Below are positions 54,233-64,000 of a stretch of 64,000 nucleotides of DNA, in pieces. The translations under genes were made by a program, and so were the position numbers. Source of the stretch: Charina bottae (lineage: Eukaryota > Chordata > Lepidosauria > Squamata > Charinaidae); assembly GCA_023362775.1 (NCBI GenBank), contig JALMGJ010000003.1, positions 54,661,416-54,725,415 on the forward strand, read 5' to 3'. Each line of letters starts with the position of its first letter. Within the stretch, counting starts at the first letter, position 1. The notes beneath the pieces were generated by a model. The model was not told the origin of the DNA and did not search any database. It was given only the letters and a program-made list of their open reading frames with translations.

Positions 54233-57200
54233 GGGTGATTTGCTTCTTTTGGAGATGCAAGATTCAGGAAGATCTCCCTGAGGCCACTGTGAGATGTTTT
54301 GCTGATAAAATTGCTCAAATTCACTCAGGTCCTGATTCTGTATAATCTGAGAAGGCAAGTGGGATATTATCTTGTGGGGTAACCTGCAATTTTTCTTGGC
54401 TTATCAGTTCTGGGAAAATGAAATAGAGCGATTTGTATGAGCTCTGCTACCTGTGTGCTAGTTCCATGCCCAAGATGTGAGGAGAAGGGTGAGTGGCTAG
54501 ATCAGGAAGATAATAATGCCTTATTCAGAGTGGAGCTGATGCTGGCCACCTTAAATGAGGCAGTAGTGCAGATCTCAAAGATCCAATTTACATAATTTTT
54601 GCCTAGTCTCCAACCTTTCCTTTTCAGAGCAAGTTGCCACGAAGCTGGTGGGGCTCCAACTGCAGAATCCCTAGATGAAACATTATCTGGATCCCTTCCA
54701 GTCAGAATTCAGGTCTTTGCACTGGACAGAGATAGCACTCGTTCCCCCAGCAGACCATCTTTGCCAGAATTTGGATAGGGGGACGGTGCTCTTTTGGTCC
54801 TATTAGACATCTCAGAAGTTTTCAATTCTGTTAGCCATGGTATCCTGCACCACTTGCAAGGGTTGGAGTAGGGGCACTGTGCTTCAGTAGTTCTGTTCCT
54901 TCAATAGTAGTAAAATTGTCAACCCTTTGAGGCAGTCCAGACAGAAAACCAAAACCATGAGTACTAACAGTACCTTTCTTGTAAGGTTACAGTAAGATTC
55001 TTGCAAGTCTGAAAGCACTTCTTCCTCTCCTCCTCTCCTCTCCTCTCCTCTCTCCTTTCCAGATCTAGGGAGGGTCCCTTCTGAGATGCTTTCTCCACCC
55101 CATTCCTTCTGTGGGCTGAGATATCTGTCTGACCATTTCCCTGGCTGTGGCTCTTCCTCCTGTCTCCCAAGGTTAAAAAGGTAAAGGTTCCCCCCGCACA
55201 TTTGTGCAGTCATGTCCGACTCTAGGGGCCGGTGCTCATCTCCGTTTGTTAGCCGAAGAGCCAGCGTTGTCCGAAGATGCTTCCGCAGCCATGTGGCCGC
55301 ATGACGCGCGTGGAATGCTGTTATGTACCCACCAAAGTGGTACCTATTAATCTACTTGCATTTGCATGCTATCGAATTGCTAGGTTGGCAAGAGCTGGGG
55401 CGAGTGCGGGAGTTCACTCAGCACGCAAGGCTAGGGATTCGAACTTGCGATCTTCCAATCGACAAGCCTGGCGTCTTACCCGCTGAGCCACCATGCCCTC
55501 CCAAGGTTACATCCCTGCTTTTTAATGTATATATAAATCTATAGCATGAGGTCATCAGCCAGTTCAGGGTGAGGTATCATTAACATGCTGCTGATACTCA
55601 TATTGCTATGCTGGACCAAAGATGCTGTGGAAGTGTGTGAAGGCTGTAAGGGACTACATGAGAAGAAAGATAGAGACATTAAACCTAGCAAGATAGAGAT
55701 GCTATTTGTCCAGAAGCCAAATGTCTCTCTTTTGGTTCTGGTTATTGTGTTGCAGGTCTCCCCTGAATGAGCAGATCCATGACTGAAATGTCATGCTAGA
55801 TTCATGGCTATTGCTCAATAGGCAGGCAGAGACCATGGCTACAGTGTCCTTCACTCTGCGGCAGCTGGTGTGCCAGCTGTGGCCCTATCTGGTATAGGAG
55901 GCCCTGGCACCAGCTCCTAGGCTGGATTACTGCAATGTGTTCTACATGTAGACTTATCCAGTGCACTCTCCCCATCTAGGGGAGTTGAAGTCTCTTGAGG
56001 ATGGGGAGATTGTACCGTTATAATTGAAGGAAATGTTTTAACGTTTTTGTACTTTTTTTGGTTTTAAGGTGTCTGTATGTATGTGAACTGCTGATAATCC
56101 AATTGAAACAGGCAGCATACAAATTACTATAATAATAACTAAATTATCTTATCCCATGTTCATTGACATTACTTATATTTAGTTCAAATAAATCATTACT
56201 TGATTTTGAGAATATTTTCTATATATCTTATTATAGCAAACCAAGAAAAGTATATTAATGCTTACCAGCGGGATTCATACTCTTCTTGATCTTCTAGCTT
56301 TCTTACTTTCTTCTTAATGATAGGCATTTTCTTGGTATCTATAAAGACTACATTCTCCTAAAAAAAGGAAATCTCTATTAGTTTTTACACTATTCAAATT
56401 CAATCTGTTTTTCATTAAGATATTTATCAAAACTTCTCATATCTATACTTCTTTATATAAAGACAAACAGAATAGAGTCTAGTATCAGCACTCCAATAAT
56501 GCAATTAATTCCATTAAAAAAATTTCATAACCATAGAACAGTATTGTGGCTTGAATCATGTCAACTGGATTTCTATTTTCTCAGTAGAAACGTTTCGCTC
56601 CTTATCCAAGGAGCTTCTTCAGACTGAAGAAGCTCCTTGGATAAGGAGCGAAACGTTTCCACTGAGAAAATAGAAATCCAGTTGACGTGATTCAAGCCAC
56701 AGACTGTTCCACCTGGATGACTGAGAACCTTCATCGACACATAGAACAGTATCTATTACGTCAACAACACCCCCAAGCATGCGGTATCCTGAAAATGGCT
56801 TAATCTTTTTCATTCCCTTACACAGGTAGTCCTCAGTTAACAAGTACTCGTTCAGCGACTGTTCAAAGTTACGAAGGTGCTGAACGAGTGGTACGATCAG
56901 TCCTTGAAGTTCTGGTCGTCACAGCACCCCCGTGGTCACATGATCACAATCCAGGCGCTTGGCAACTGGCTTGCACTTATGACCGTTGCTGCGTCCCACA
57001 GTCACATGATCGCCATTTGCGATCTTCCCTGCCGGCTTCTTACAAGCGAAGTCAGTGGAGAAGCCGGCAGGGAAGGTCACAAGACGCTCTGGTAAGTCAC
57101 TTGCACTCCTGCTTTTTCTCCCGAGGAGCCTGGCTATGGAGTATGAGATCCTGGGGATTTTGTACTCCTTAGCACACGTGCGCACCTGCAGCGGCCACCT

Positions 57201-60200
57201 GTGCACCCTCCCTCACTCGGCAGCAGCCCCTCCCAGCGCCACTGCACTTGCACCGCAGCAGCCACTAACTCGCCCGCCAGCCTGCTTGAGAGCTGCCTGG
57301 GACTTGCTGGAAACTTCCTGCTAGTTTCCCCATTATCTTTGCTTCCTGCAAGCAGGAAGTTGCGAGGAGATCCTCGGTTAACAATGGCAATGGGGACTGC
57401 TGGGATTGCCATCACTAAGCAATGCAGTCACATGATGTCACGCTTTACGACCACATTGCTTAGTGACAGAAATTCTGGTCCCAATTACCATCGTTAAGCA
57501 AGGACTACCTATACAACCTCTGGTTGGAATAAATCAAACTTTTGCATATGGAATACAAAAGAGGAAATGCAATAAAATATTTTAATCTATTAATTAACCA
57601 AAAACTTAAAAAATAAGATACTTTACCCCTGTTGCATATTTTGCATACATGATACCATTCCATTCTCCTTCAACTGAGCAGAAGGATTTTTTATCATTAG
57701 GTGAACTAAAAAATAGAAGGAAGAATTAATCTCAGGGGCCACTCCCATGTCAGTTTAGTTCAGTGCTTAGTTCAGCATGCTACACAGAACTCCTTCAAGT
57801 CAAGCTTCACTCCTGGCTATTTCACTGACACATCCATGTAATTTTCTTGGGAAAAGTTGGAAAGTGATTTCCCACTGCCGCCTTCTGGGAGGTTTTTTCA
57901 ATGTCCCTGTCTAGCCTACAGTAGTAGTATTCCCTAAAAACTTCTCATCCCAATGTTAACCAGGCCAGTCCTACTTAGCTTCCAGTTAGGTGCTGCCACC
58001 TGCTGAGAGCATCTGTCAAAATCCTGACAACTGCTTTCCCTAAACTGGTCCCCTGCAGCTGACTGACTGCAATTATTATCATGTTCAACTAATATGGCTA
58101 TACTAACACATTTTGATGGCACCAGATTAGGGAATATTAAAAGTAGTCTCCAGCAGTTCTATTATATCTTTTATATCAGCAGTTCTATTATATAGTAATA
58201 AGGTAGTATAAGGTAGTAATAGGAGATGAGAGATCCAGCTCTCAGCCCCTCGTCTGTGGGGTGCCACAGGGTTCGGTTCTCTCACCTCTCCTATTTAATA
58301 TCTATATGAAACCGCTGGGTGAGATCATCCGTCACCATGGGATGAGATATCATCAATACGCTGATGATACGCAATTGTACATCTCCATCCCAGGTGAAGT
58401 AAGTGATGCAGTGGCCACCCTCTCAGTGCCTGGAGGCTGTGGGGATCTGGATGGGGAACAACAGGCTTCGGTTGAACCCTGGTAAGACGGAGTGGCTGTG
58501 GATTGATGGTTCTTCCGGATCCGGGAAATTATCATCTTTGGTGCTGAATGGGATTGCACTTCCCCATTCGGAACCAGTGCGGAATCTGGGGGTCCTTCTG
58601 GACTCACGACTCCTGCTCAAAGAGCAGGTGGTAGTCGTGGCCAGGAGGGGCTTTGCGCAACTTTGTGTTGTGCGCCAGTTACGCCCTTTCCTGGACCGGG
58701 AATCCCTCCGTACAGTCACTCATGCCCTGGTCATCTCCCATATAGACTACTGCAATGCGCTTTACATGGGGCTACCCTTGGGGAGTATCTGGAAGCTTCA
58801 ACTGGTCCAAAATGCGGCTGCGCGTGCAGTTATTGGTGCCCCTAGATCAGCCCATGTGACACCTCTGCTACGCCAGCTGCATTGGGTGCCGGTATGCTTC
58901 CGAGTACAATTCAAGGTGTTGGTTATGACCTTTAAAGCCCTACATGGCATGGGACCAGGGTATCTGAGGGACCGTCTCATCCCCATAATTTCAAACCGTC
59001 CCACTCGATCATGTAGAGAGGGCATGCTTCGGACCCCGTTGTTAAGGGAGTTTCGTTTGACGGGGTCCAGAAGGCGAGCCTTCTCGGCTGTGGCACCTGC
59101 CCTTTGGAACACTCTGCCCCCGGAGGTGAGGCAGGCTCCATCGCTCCTGTCCTTCCGGAAGAACTTAAAGACCTGGTTTTGCCACCTCGCTTGGGACGGG
59201 AATAGGAATAGTTCTTCATGGGGATGGCTGGTGTCATAGAGCGCTTTTAGAAGATCATGGTATCGCCTCTTGGATTTTACATATTTAATTTATTATTATT
59301 AATAATGATTATATATTGTATTTTTATAATTATTTATAAGATAATTTTTAAATTTTTAAGTGTGTAAACCGCCCAGAGTCCCCTTTGGGGGAGATGGTGC
59401 GGTAATAGAAATTAAAGAATGAATGAATGAATGAATGAATGAATGAATGAATGAATGAATGAATGAATGAATGCATGCATGCATGCATGCATGCATGCAT
59501 GCATGCATGCATGCATACATACATACATACATACATACATACGGAAATAAGCTTGATTTTTACAATCCATATATCTATACTTACAATATTTCTGCTGTAA
59601 CTCTGTGCTTTTTCCCCCCATAGAAAGGTTTTGTGTGGAATATTATGTTGGCATTATAGCCTGTCTTCGAGCAGCTAATGTTGCACTCTCCTCCCAGCTC
59701 TATCCATGGCACTGTGAGAATAGATCTGTTAAGAAAACCAATTCAGATTTTTCAATAGCTAGGAAAACAAACAATTTATCATTTATAAAATCACTGAAAA
59801 CTAGTAATTACTTGCCTTGCATAGCCATTGGGAAAGGTCAAAATGTAATGTTCATCATAATCTAAGCATGATACACACCCTGTAAAATACAACAGTACGG
59901 GATCATACCATTTTTTTCTACATATATATATATAGAAAAACAACAAGGATTAAAACAGGGTGAAGAAGAATAACCTGTCAGGCCACTTGGGCCACCTAGG
60001 GTATGTTTCTGCAGCCCAATCCTCCCCCCACGGCACTGCCAAGAGCAGAATGGGTATATTCAGCTCTGAAAGGATAAATATATCTGTTTTACTTAACACA
60101 CAATCCAAGCCCTGCCCCCCCAAGCCAAAAATTTCAGCCTTGCCTTTTCTAGTAACGACAGTCTCATGCCTCCCATAACCCTTAAAAAAAAGAGCAGCCA

Positions 60201-63200
60201 AGGTTGCCATCCCTGGACTAGAGTGACGATTGAGGAAATTGCTACTTTGGAAATCCTAGTTGAAAGTGATTTTTAATAGCAAAATAGAGCCAGAAAAATT
60301 AGAAAAATGTTAACTTATGATTTTATTGCTTTTAATATTTAAGGGTTTTAGTGTTTTAGACAAACCATAGTATTTTTCTCCAAAATGCAGTCCTTTAAAC
60401 TTAAATGTCTCTGCTAAACTTGCATCTGCAGAGCATTTCAATAAAAGCCAACAAAACCAGGTAACAAAGATCAAGCTATGCAACCGTCAGATTTTTTTCA
60501 GTACTATTATCTAAGTTTTCTTTTCTGGTAACACCTGGGGTGTTCTATAAATAATTATTACTTCTGATGTAAACTCTAAGCCAGAAGTTTAGCAAGCAGG
60601 GAATGAGCAGTATGCTGGTACACACTACTCTGATGGCTCCCAGTGGTTTCTACTTGATTATAATAAGCAAGCCAGAAACTTGTTCTTATTCTGAGAGAAG
60701 ACCCTAAACAAAAAATGGATGGAACTGACCACAGATAACTAACTGCATCTGTTAGCAGGTACAGTCAAGGATAATGAGCAAAGCAATATGAATCAGTACA
60801 CTGAATTCTGGTTTATCCTATCACAGGGGCCACGGTAAGAGAAGACTGAGCTATTTCCTCCAGATTAACGCCAGACAAGCAATGACAGCAGCTCCCACTG
60901 CTCATCAAGACCAAATCTGACAATCTAATATGTGACAGCAACATGTAAGTCTCCAGGTGCTACTGGACTGCAACTCCTGTTGCACGTCATCACTGTGCCA
61001 AGACTGGCTAGAGCTGATGAAGTTTATCTGTAACTGAAAAACCAGATATTGCCTGTCCCTGGGTTGGATTATGCAACCCACATTTTCTTGCATTAGCACA
61101 GAAAGACAGAAAATAGCAACAAGTCACAACCTACATAAGTCACAGAAATTCCTCTAACAAACACCTGACCCTGGAAACACCAAAGGGCTCAGAATCAGTA
61201 GTTTTAAAGTATTGTTACCAGCAGTCAGATGCTATCTCTATTAGGAAAAAAGAAATACTTACTATATATATGTTGTCATAAATACCTTATAATTATAGAA
61301 TTGGAACCCAGGATTAGGTAAAATACAGATATGATAGACATACCCTGGCCTATATTATGAACACCAATAGACATTCCCAAGAACTTTGACTTGGTCCAGA
61401 TGTGGGCATTGAACTGAATTTTCTTCCTGGAGCATTCTGCATAAAATGCTGAAACTTAAAAGGACAAATAAATATGGTAAACTATAATGCAGGAAATTAT
61501 AGCACAAAGCATATATTTGCTTTCCCAATAAGAAATTTACAGAAAAAAAGTGGCTGAACTTTGAAAATGTAAACAGTAACAATAGTTTTTTAAATAATGT
61601 ACAAACAAAACAACTTACTTGGAGGGTGATGAGAAACTTGTTCTGCTACAAATGTCACACTGTTTTGGGAAACCCATGGAACAGGTCCATCTGCAACTGT
61701 CTCCTGCAAAAAAAGGTTCCAAACATTACATGATACACATTTCTTTTCATACACATGAGATATTTACAAATATTCTCTATCTGAAGTTTCATTAAACAGT
61801 AGAAAATATAAATTTATGTCGATAACAGAGTTCCTAAAAAAAGTCTTCCATATATCTAACAATTGCTCTTAAAGAAGAACTGAAAGGAAGCTTGGGTTAA
61901 ATAAAATAACTTTCCTTCAAACTAGAAATGCTACACAAGTATTACTTTTGAAAATAAGTATATAAACAATACTTCAGTGTGCTGTAATATGGAAGATGTG
62001 TATTTTGCATATCTAGGAATACACTGCAAAATGAAGAATTTGACCACTGTAAGGCTTTAAGACTTAAGGCTTTCATTGTCTCCTATCCTTCTGTCTTAAT
62101 ATGAGAATAGTGAGATCACAGAATATCTATTAGCAAAATGGTAATTAAATAACTGGAATACAGCAATATTGGTATAGACTATTCAAAAACATAACCCAGT
62201 GATAAAGTTACAATATCCTTAGGGCTTTCCAAACTGTGTGTCGCGACACAAAAGTGTGTCACCACACAGAGTCTGGTGTGTCGCCACACAACCCGGAAGC
62301 GCTGCCGGGATTTTCCGCGGCGACACACCAACTGCAGCGTGCAAAACCCGAAAGCAGCAGCAGCGCTTCCGGGTTTTTGCGCGCTGCCGCACTTCCGGGT
62401 TTTCCCGTGGCGACACACCAACGCCGCAGGAAAAACTTTGGAAAGCCCTGATTGTGACAATCAGAATGGGCATTCTTCACTGTGAATATATACAAAATAT
62501 TATATGGAAAATGTGATCTTCACCTATCAATTAACTATAAATTTACTTCATGAAGTACTAGTTGGAAAGTTACTGAAAGACTCCATTACCCTATATGAGG
62601 AAAAGCCAGATAATTGTTCTGGGTAAGAAATTGAAAAGAACTTCTAAGAGTCAATTCACAATTCTATTACATTATTTTATTCAACATTTATCTCTACTCA
62701 GACATGGAGCCTGCTATCAGACCATGGACTGATCACCATGTCTCAGCCTAAATGATTTCATAGGGTTATTAACATGATAATATGGGAGGGCAGGGCAACT
62801 ACAAACACTACTATAAACTCCTTGGAGGAAAAGCTGAACGTAACTGTAATAAATAATCAGTAATCCAGCTGATGGCTATGAAAAAACTTTGAGCAGAAGA
62901 TAAATAGCATAAAGTAACATAATGGTTTGATGTTAAACAAGTAAATTCACATTTAAAATTGAATGGCTTATGTACCGAGAATTTATCTTACTTCACATAT
63001 AATTCAAATGAGAGAACTATTGAGAGATGGCTGGAAAAAAAAGTTGTATTTAGTGTAGAAACTGTGTTTACAAAATACAATTCACAGAGATACTGTACAT
63101 TCTATAACAATGTATAATTTTGTTGCCAAGTGGCTCCTCTCACCATGGCTACGAGCTACCTTTTGTGATTTGTTTTCTGGTAGATATATTGCTCAAATAT

Positions 63201-64000
63201 GATACAGTGGCTTCTATTCTCTCTGGCTTCTTCTGGCTGAAAGTGATGTGCAGCCATTTTACTAACCATGTTTTCTTCTTGTTCAGCACTTGGCAGTACC
63301 CAATGGCATCGGAAGATTTCTCCCAAGATGGGATTGTAAGGTTTCTTTGCAACAGATCCTTTCCTTCCTGCATGGAAAGCTGAGAGGTACCATTTTACCA
63401 CTTGAATCATACGATCCTTTGGATCTTTGTAGTCACTAATACTAAAGAAAACACAAGCAATTGATCTTACTTTGAAACTAAATACACACATTTCTTCAAG
63501 ATGTTAAGTGGCGGTTAAGGCTCCAGGCTAGAAACCAGGAGGCTGTGAGTTGTAGTCCCGCCTTAGGCATGAAAGCCGGCTGGGTGACCTTGGGCCAGTC
63601 ACTCTCTCTCGGCCCAACTCACCTCACAGGGTGGTTGTTGTGGGGAAAATAGGAGGAGGAAGGAGTATTAGGTATGTTCCCCGCCTTGAGTTATTTATAA
63701 ATATAATAAATAAATAAATACAAATGGGAAAAATGTTTCTATGCCTACCTGAAAGGCAAATTGCTTCGTAATATATATTTATACAATATATGGATTTATA
63801 TAAAAATATAGCCAATGAAATAGATGTGACTAAGTCTGTATGCAGTGCAAAATATTGTCACACTTGCATGTGGTAATAAGGGAGAAAACCAGTATATGTT
63901 CAAAAATTTAATACCTCACAAATAAATCAGGATGCGCAAAGAAGTCTGCATACATTTCTAAGAGTGATCTTCTTTCCAGAATAAAAGTTGGAAGAACCAC
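53208..64000 (-). CDS. OSBPL9: OSBPL9 (ORP9), last ten coding exons, partial gene
   Basis: ORP9 is a lipid-transfer protein at ER-Golgi/endosome contacts that exchanges PI4P with phosphatidylserine or sterol. The minus-strand exons, from 5' to 3', are 63915-64000 (runs off the window), 63267-63441, 61619-61703, 61344-61454, 59816-59879, 59585-59725, 57627-57705, 56266-56357, 53363-53498 and 53208-53282. All phases agree. They encode the C-terminal part of the ORD domain, including [10 protein letters not shown] and the family signature EQVSHHPP, whose His pair contacts PI4P. One intron (59726-59815) has a GC donor. The PH domain and earlier exons lie beyond 64000. I see no frame damage. Closest paralogues are OSBPL10 and 11; the matches to remembered ORP9 sequence and the NRDC neighbour favour OSBPL9. 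Confidence 0.95.
53363..53498 (-). CDS. OSBPL9: OSBPL9 coding exon (second from end)
   Basis: Encodes [20 protein letters not shown] and [20 protein letters not shown] then PWETR, a charged helix typical of ORP C-termini. Donor AGG/GTAAGT. Confidence 0.95.
53690..56110 (+). mobile_element. old L2-like LINE, degraded, interrupted by a SINE
   Basis: Two parts (53690-55163 and 55510-56110) show decayed reverse transcriptase. Near 54797 the frame reads [16 protein letters not shown], matching RT motif A. After the SINE come LLFNVYIN (motif B side) and RYH.HAADT (motif C region, with stops), then [10 protein letters not shown]. Many stops and shifts show great age. It contains a TA microsatellite (54182-54230) and a CTCCT-rich stretch (55020-55065). 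Confidence 0.7.
55176..55497 (-). mobile_element. Sauria-type SINE, copy 4
   Basis: The reverse complement of the other copies, with head at the right. It is flanked by CTCCCAAGGTTA at 55164-55175 and 55498-55509 (12 of 12). It splits the old L2. Confidence 0.93.
56266..56357 (-). CDS. OSBPL9: OSBPL9 coding exon (third from end)
   Basis: Encodes [20 protein letters not shown] and [10 protein letters not shown], ending in a split Cys codon where human has Ser. Confidence 0.94.
56545..56739. mobile_element. Penelope-like inverted tail dimer
   Basis: Two tails of the family seen at 18950-19085 face away from a junction at about 56624 (CTTCAG/ACTGAAG). Each is cut at its 5' side just before the CTGAAGA box. 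The right copy has about 45 more bases at its 3' end. One 13-bp duplication CATAGAACAGTAT (56532-56544 and 56740-56752) flanks the pair. Confidence 0.85.
56823..57511. mobile_element. CAGGTAGTCC-type MITE, copy 5
   Basis: Ends CAGGTAGTCCTCAGTTAACA and AAGCAAGGACTACCTA, with TA after the right end. The largest copy, with GC-rich interior. Confidence 0.78.
57627..57705 (-). CDS. OSBPL9: OSBPL9 coding exon (fourth from end)
   Basis: Encodes [20 protein letters not shown] and AKYATG, donor GGG/GTAAAG. Confidence 0.95.
57765..58110. repeat. unclassified dispersed repeat fragment
   Basis: Shares CATCCATGTAATTTTCTTGG and nearby blocks with 14660-14945. Family unknown. Confidence 0.3.
58220..59415 (+). 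mobile_element. L2/CR1-superfamily LINE, 3' part
   Basis: The RT domain starts with [20 protein letters not shown] and catalytic YADDTQLYI (in the 58261-58485 frame). It shifts frame near 58430 into 58403-59239, which holds [32 protein letters not shown] and [14 protein letters not shown]. The 3' end is TAAACCGCCCAGAGTCCC followed by a GAAT-repeat tail. 5'-truncated. The one obvious frameshift suggests moderate age. Confidence 0.88.
59416..59542. repeat. compound microsatellite (GAAT)n(GCAT)n(ACAT)n
   Basis: About 14 GAAT units pass into about 11 GCAT units and then about 7 ACAT units, starting directly at the L2 tail. Confidence 0.95.
59585..59725 (-). CDS. OSBPL9: OSBPL9 coding exon (fifth from end)
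   Basis: Encodes [20 protein letters not shown] and [17 protein letters not shown], ending in a split Phe codon at a TT/GTAAGT donor. A long microsatellite starts 43 bases downstream. Confidence 0.95.
59816..59879 (-). CDS. OSBPL9: OSBPL9 coding exon (sixth from end), GC donor
   Basis: Encodes [20 protein letters not shown] plus two bases of Arg. The donor is AG/GCAAGT, and only this junction keeps phase with the next exon. Confidence 0.93.
59945..61340. other. OSBPL9 intron, nothing firmly recognised
   Basis: No exon seen. CTCCAGGTGCTACTGGACTG near 60952 resembles a common dispersed reptile repeat but is too short to call. Confidence 0.35.
61344..61454 (-). CDS. OSBPL9: OSBPL9 coding exon (seventh from end)
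   Basis: Encodes [20 protein letters not shown] and [16 protein letters not shown]. Confidence 0.95.
61619..61703 (-). CDS. OSBPL9: OSBPL9 coding exon with OSBP signature
   Basis: Encodes [20 protein letters not shown] then EQVSHHPP, the defining motif of oxysterol-binding proteins, and a split Ile codon. Confidence 0.97.
62220..62450. mobile_element. hAT MITE family A, copy 8
   Basis: It begins TAGGGCTTTCCAAACTGTGT and ends ACTTTGGAAAGCCCTG. The flanking octamers do not match, so the target duplication has decayed or the ends have rearranged. Confidence 0.8.
62451..63266. other. OSBPL9 intron, nothing recognised
   Basis: AT-rich sequence without a clear repeat. Confidence 0.4.
63267..63441 (-). 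CDS. OSBPL9: OSBPL9 coding exon with KPYNPILGE motif
   Basis: Encodes [20 protein letters not shown] and [20 protein letters not shown], ending AEQEENM at an ATG/GTTAGT donor. The Lys and Asn of KPYNP are conserved lipid-headgroup contacts in ORPs. Confidence 0.96.
63504..63722 (+). mobile_element. CORE-SINE (MIR-like) copy 5
   Basis: The head is slightly truncated (GGCGGTTAAGGCTCCAGGCT), the core is intact and the tail is TATTTATAAATATAATAAAT followed by AAAT repeats. Confidence 0.82.
63915..64000 (-). CDS. OSBPL9: OSBPL9 coding exon, cut by window end
   Basis: Encodes [20 protein letters not shown] and FAHPDLFV plus a split Ser codon. It continues beyond position 64000. Confidence 0.93.

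Noticed and set aside
54884..55213. Minus-strand frame of 109 codons rich in Glu, Arg and Gly
   Set aside because: It reads the CTCCT-rich stretch inside an old L2 and runs into a SINE tail.
59416..59542. CRISPR-like direct repeats
   Set aside because: A tetranucleotide microsatellite without spacers, in a eukaryotic genome.
59348..59621. Cys/Met/His-rich and Ile/His/Ser-rich frames
   Set aside because: Translations of the GAAT/GCAT/ACAT microsatellite.
59800..59815. A conventional GT donor for the OSBPL9 exon at 59816-59879
   Set aside because: Using CAA/GTAATT adds four bases and breaks phase with the next exon, whereas the GC donor restores the conserved Arg-Ser junction.

Overview
The window is nuclear DNA of a vertebrate, most likely a squamate reptile. 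The squamate call rests on several Sauria-type SINEs (tRNA-like head, Bov-B-like tail), Penelope-like elements, L2/CR1 LINEs and many CpG-rich hAT MITEs. All host genes are split by GT-AG introns (one GC-AG), and there is no operon-like organisation. Exons were assigned by reading splice sites and codon phase and comparing with remembered mammalian orthologues; no search was run.

Layout. (1) 1-12402: the 3' part of a RAB3B-like gene on the + strand (two coding exons, 3284-3408 and 12215-12402, ending in a CSC prenylation motif). Its 8.8 kb intron holds a nested hAT pair (4558-6376) and a head-to-head palindrome of two Penelope-like elements (8151-11351). (2) 12403-16107: intergenic, with a Tc1 relic and a CpG-rich promoter. 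(3) 16108-50435: a complete nardilysin gene (NRDC, + strand) of 31 coding exons. The exon lengths sum to 3297 nt, an intact 1098-codon frame from the internal Met, or 1157 codons from an upstream Met that adds a presequence-like leader. (4) 50436-53207: 3' UTRs of two convergent genes around one MITE. (5) 53208-64000: the last ten coding exons of OSBPL9 (- strand), covering most of the oxysterol-binding domain, including the EQVSHHPP signature. The order RAB3B-NRDC-OSBPL9 matches my recollection of human 1p32.

The three genes are functionally unrelated: a secretory-vesicle GTPase, an M16 metallopeptidase and a lipid-transfer protein. They share only neighbourhood. Most non-coding sequence that can be recognised is transposon-derived: eight copies of one hAT MITE family (seven with 8-bp target duplications), five CAGGTAGTCC-ended MITEs, a Tigger deletion derivative, five CORE-SINE-like copies, four Sauria SINEs, L2 LINEs and a solo LTR inside one of the L2s.

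The most interesting signal is the Penelope-like material. Two independent insertions (8151-11351 and 56532-56752) are each perfect-style inverted dimers joined at their 5'-truncated ends and each is flanked by a single 13-bp target duplication, so each palindrome probably arose in one integration event. The tails carry a hammerhead-ribozyme-like core.
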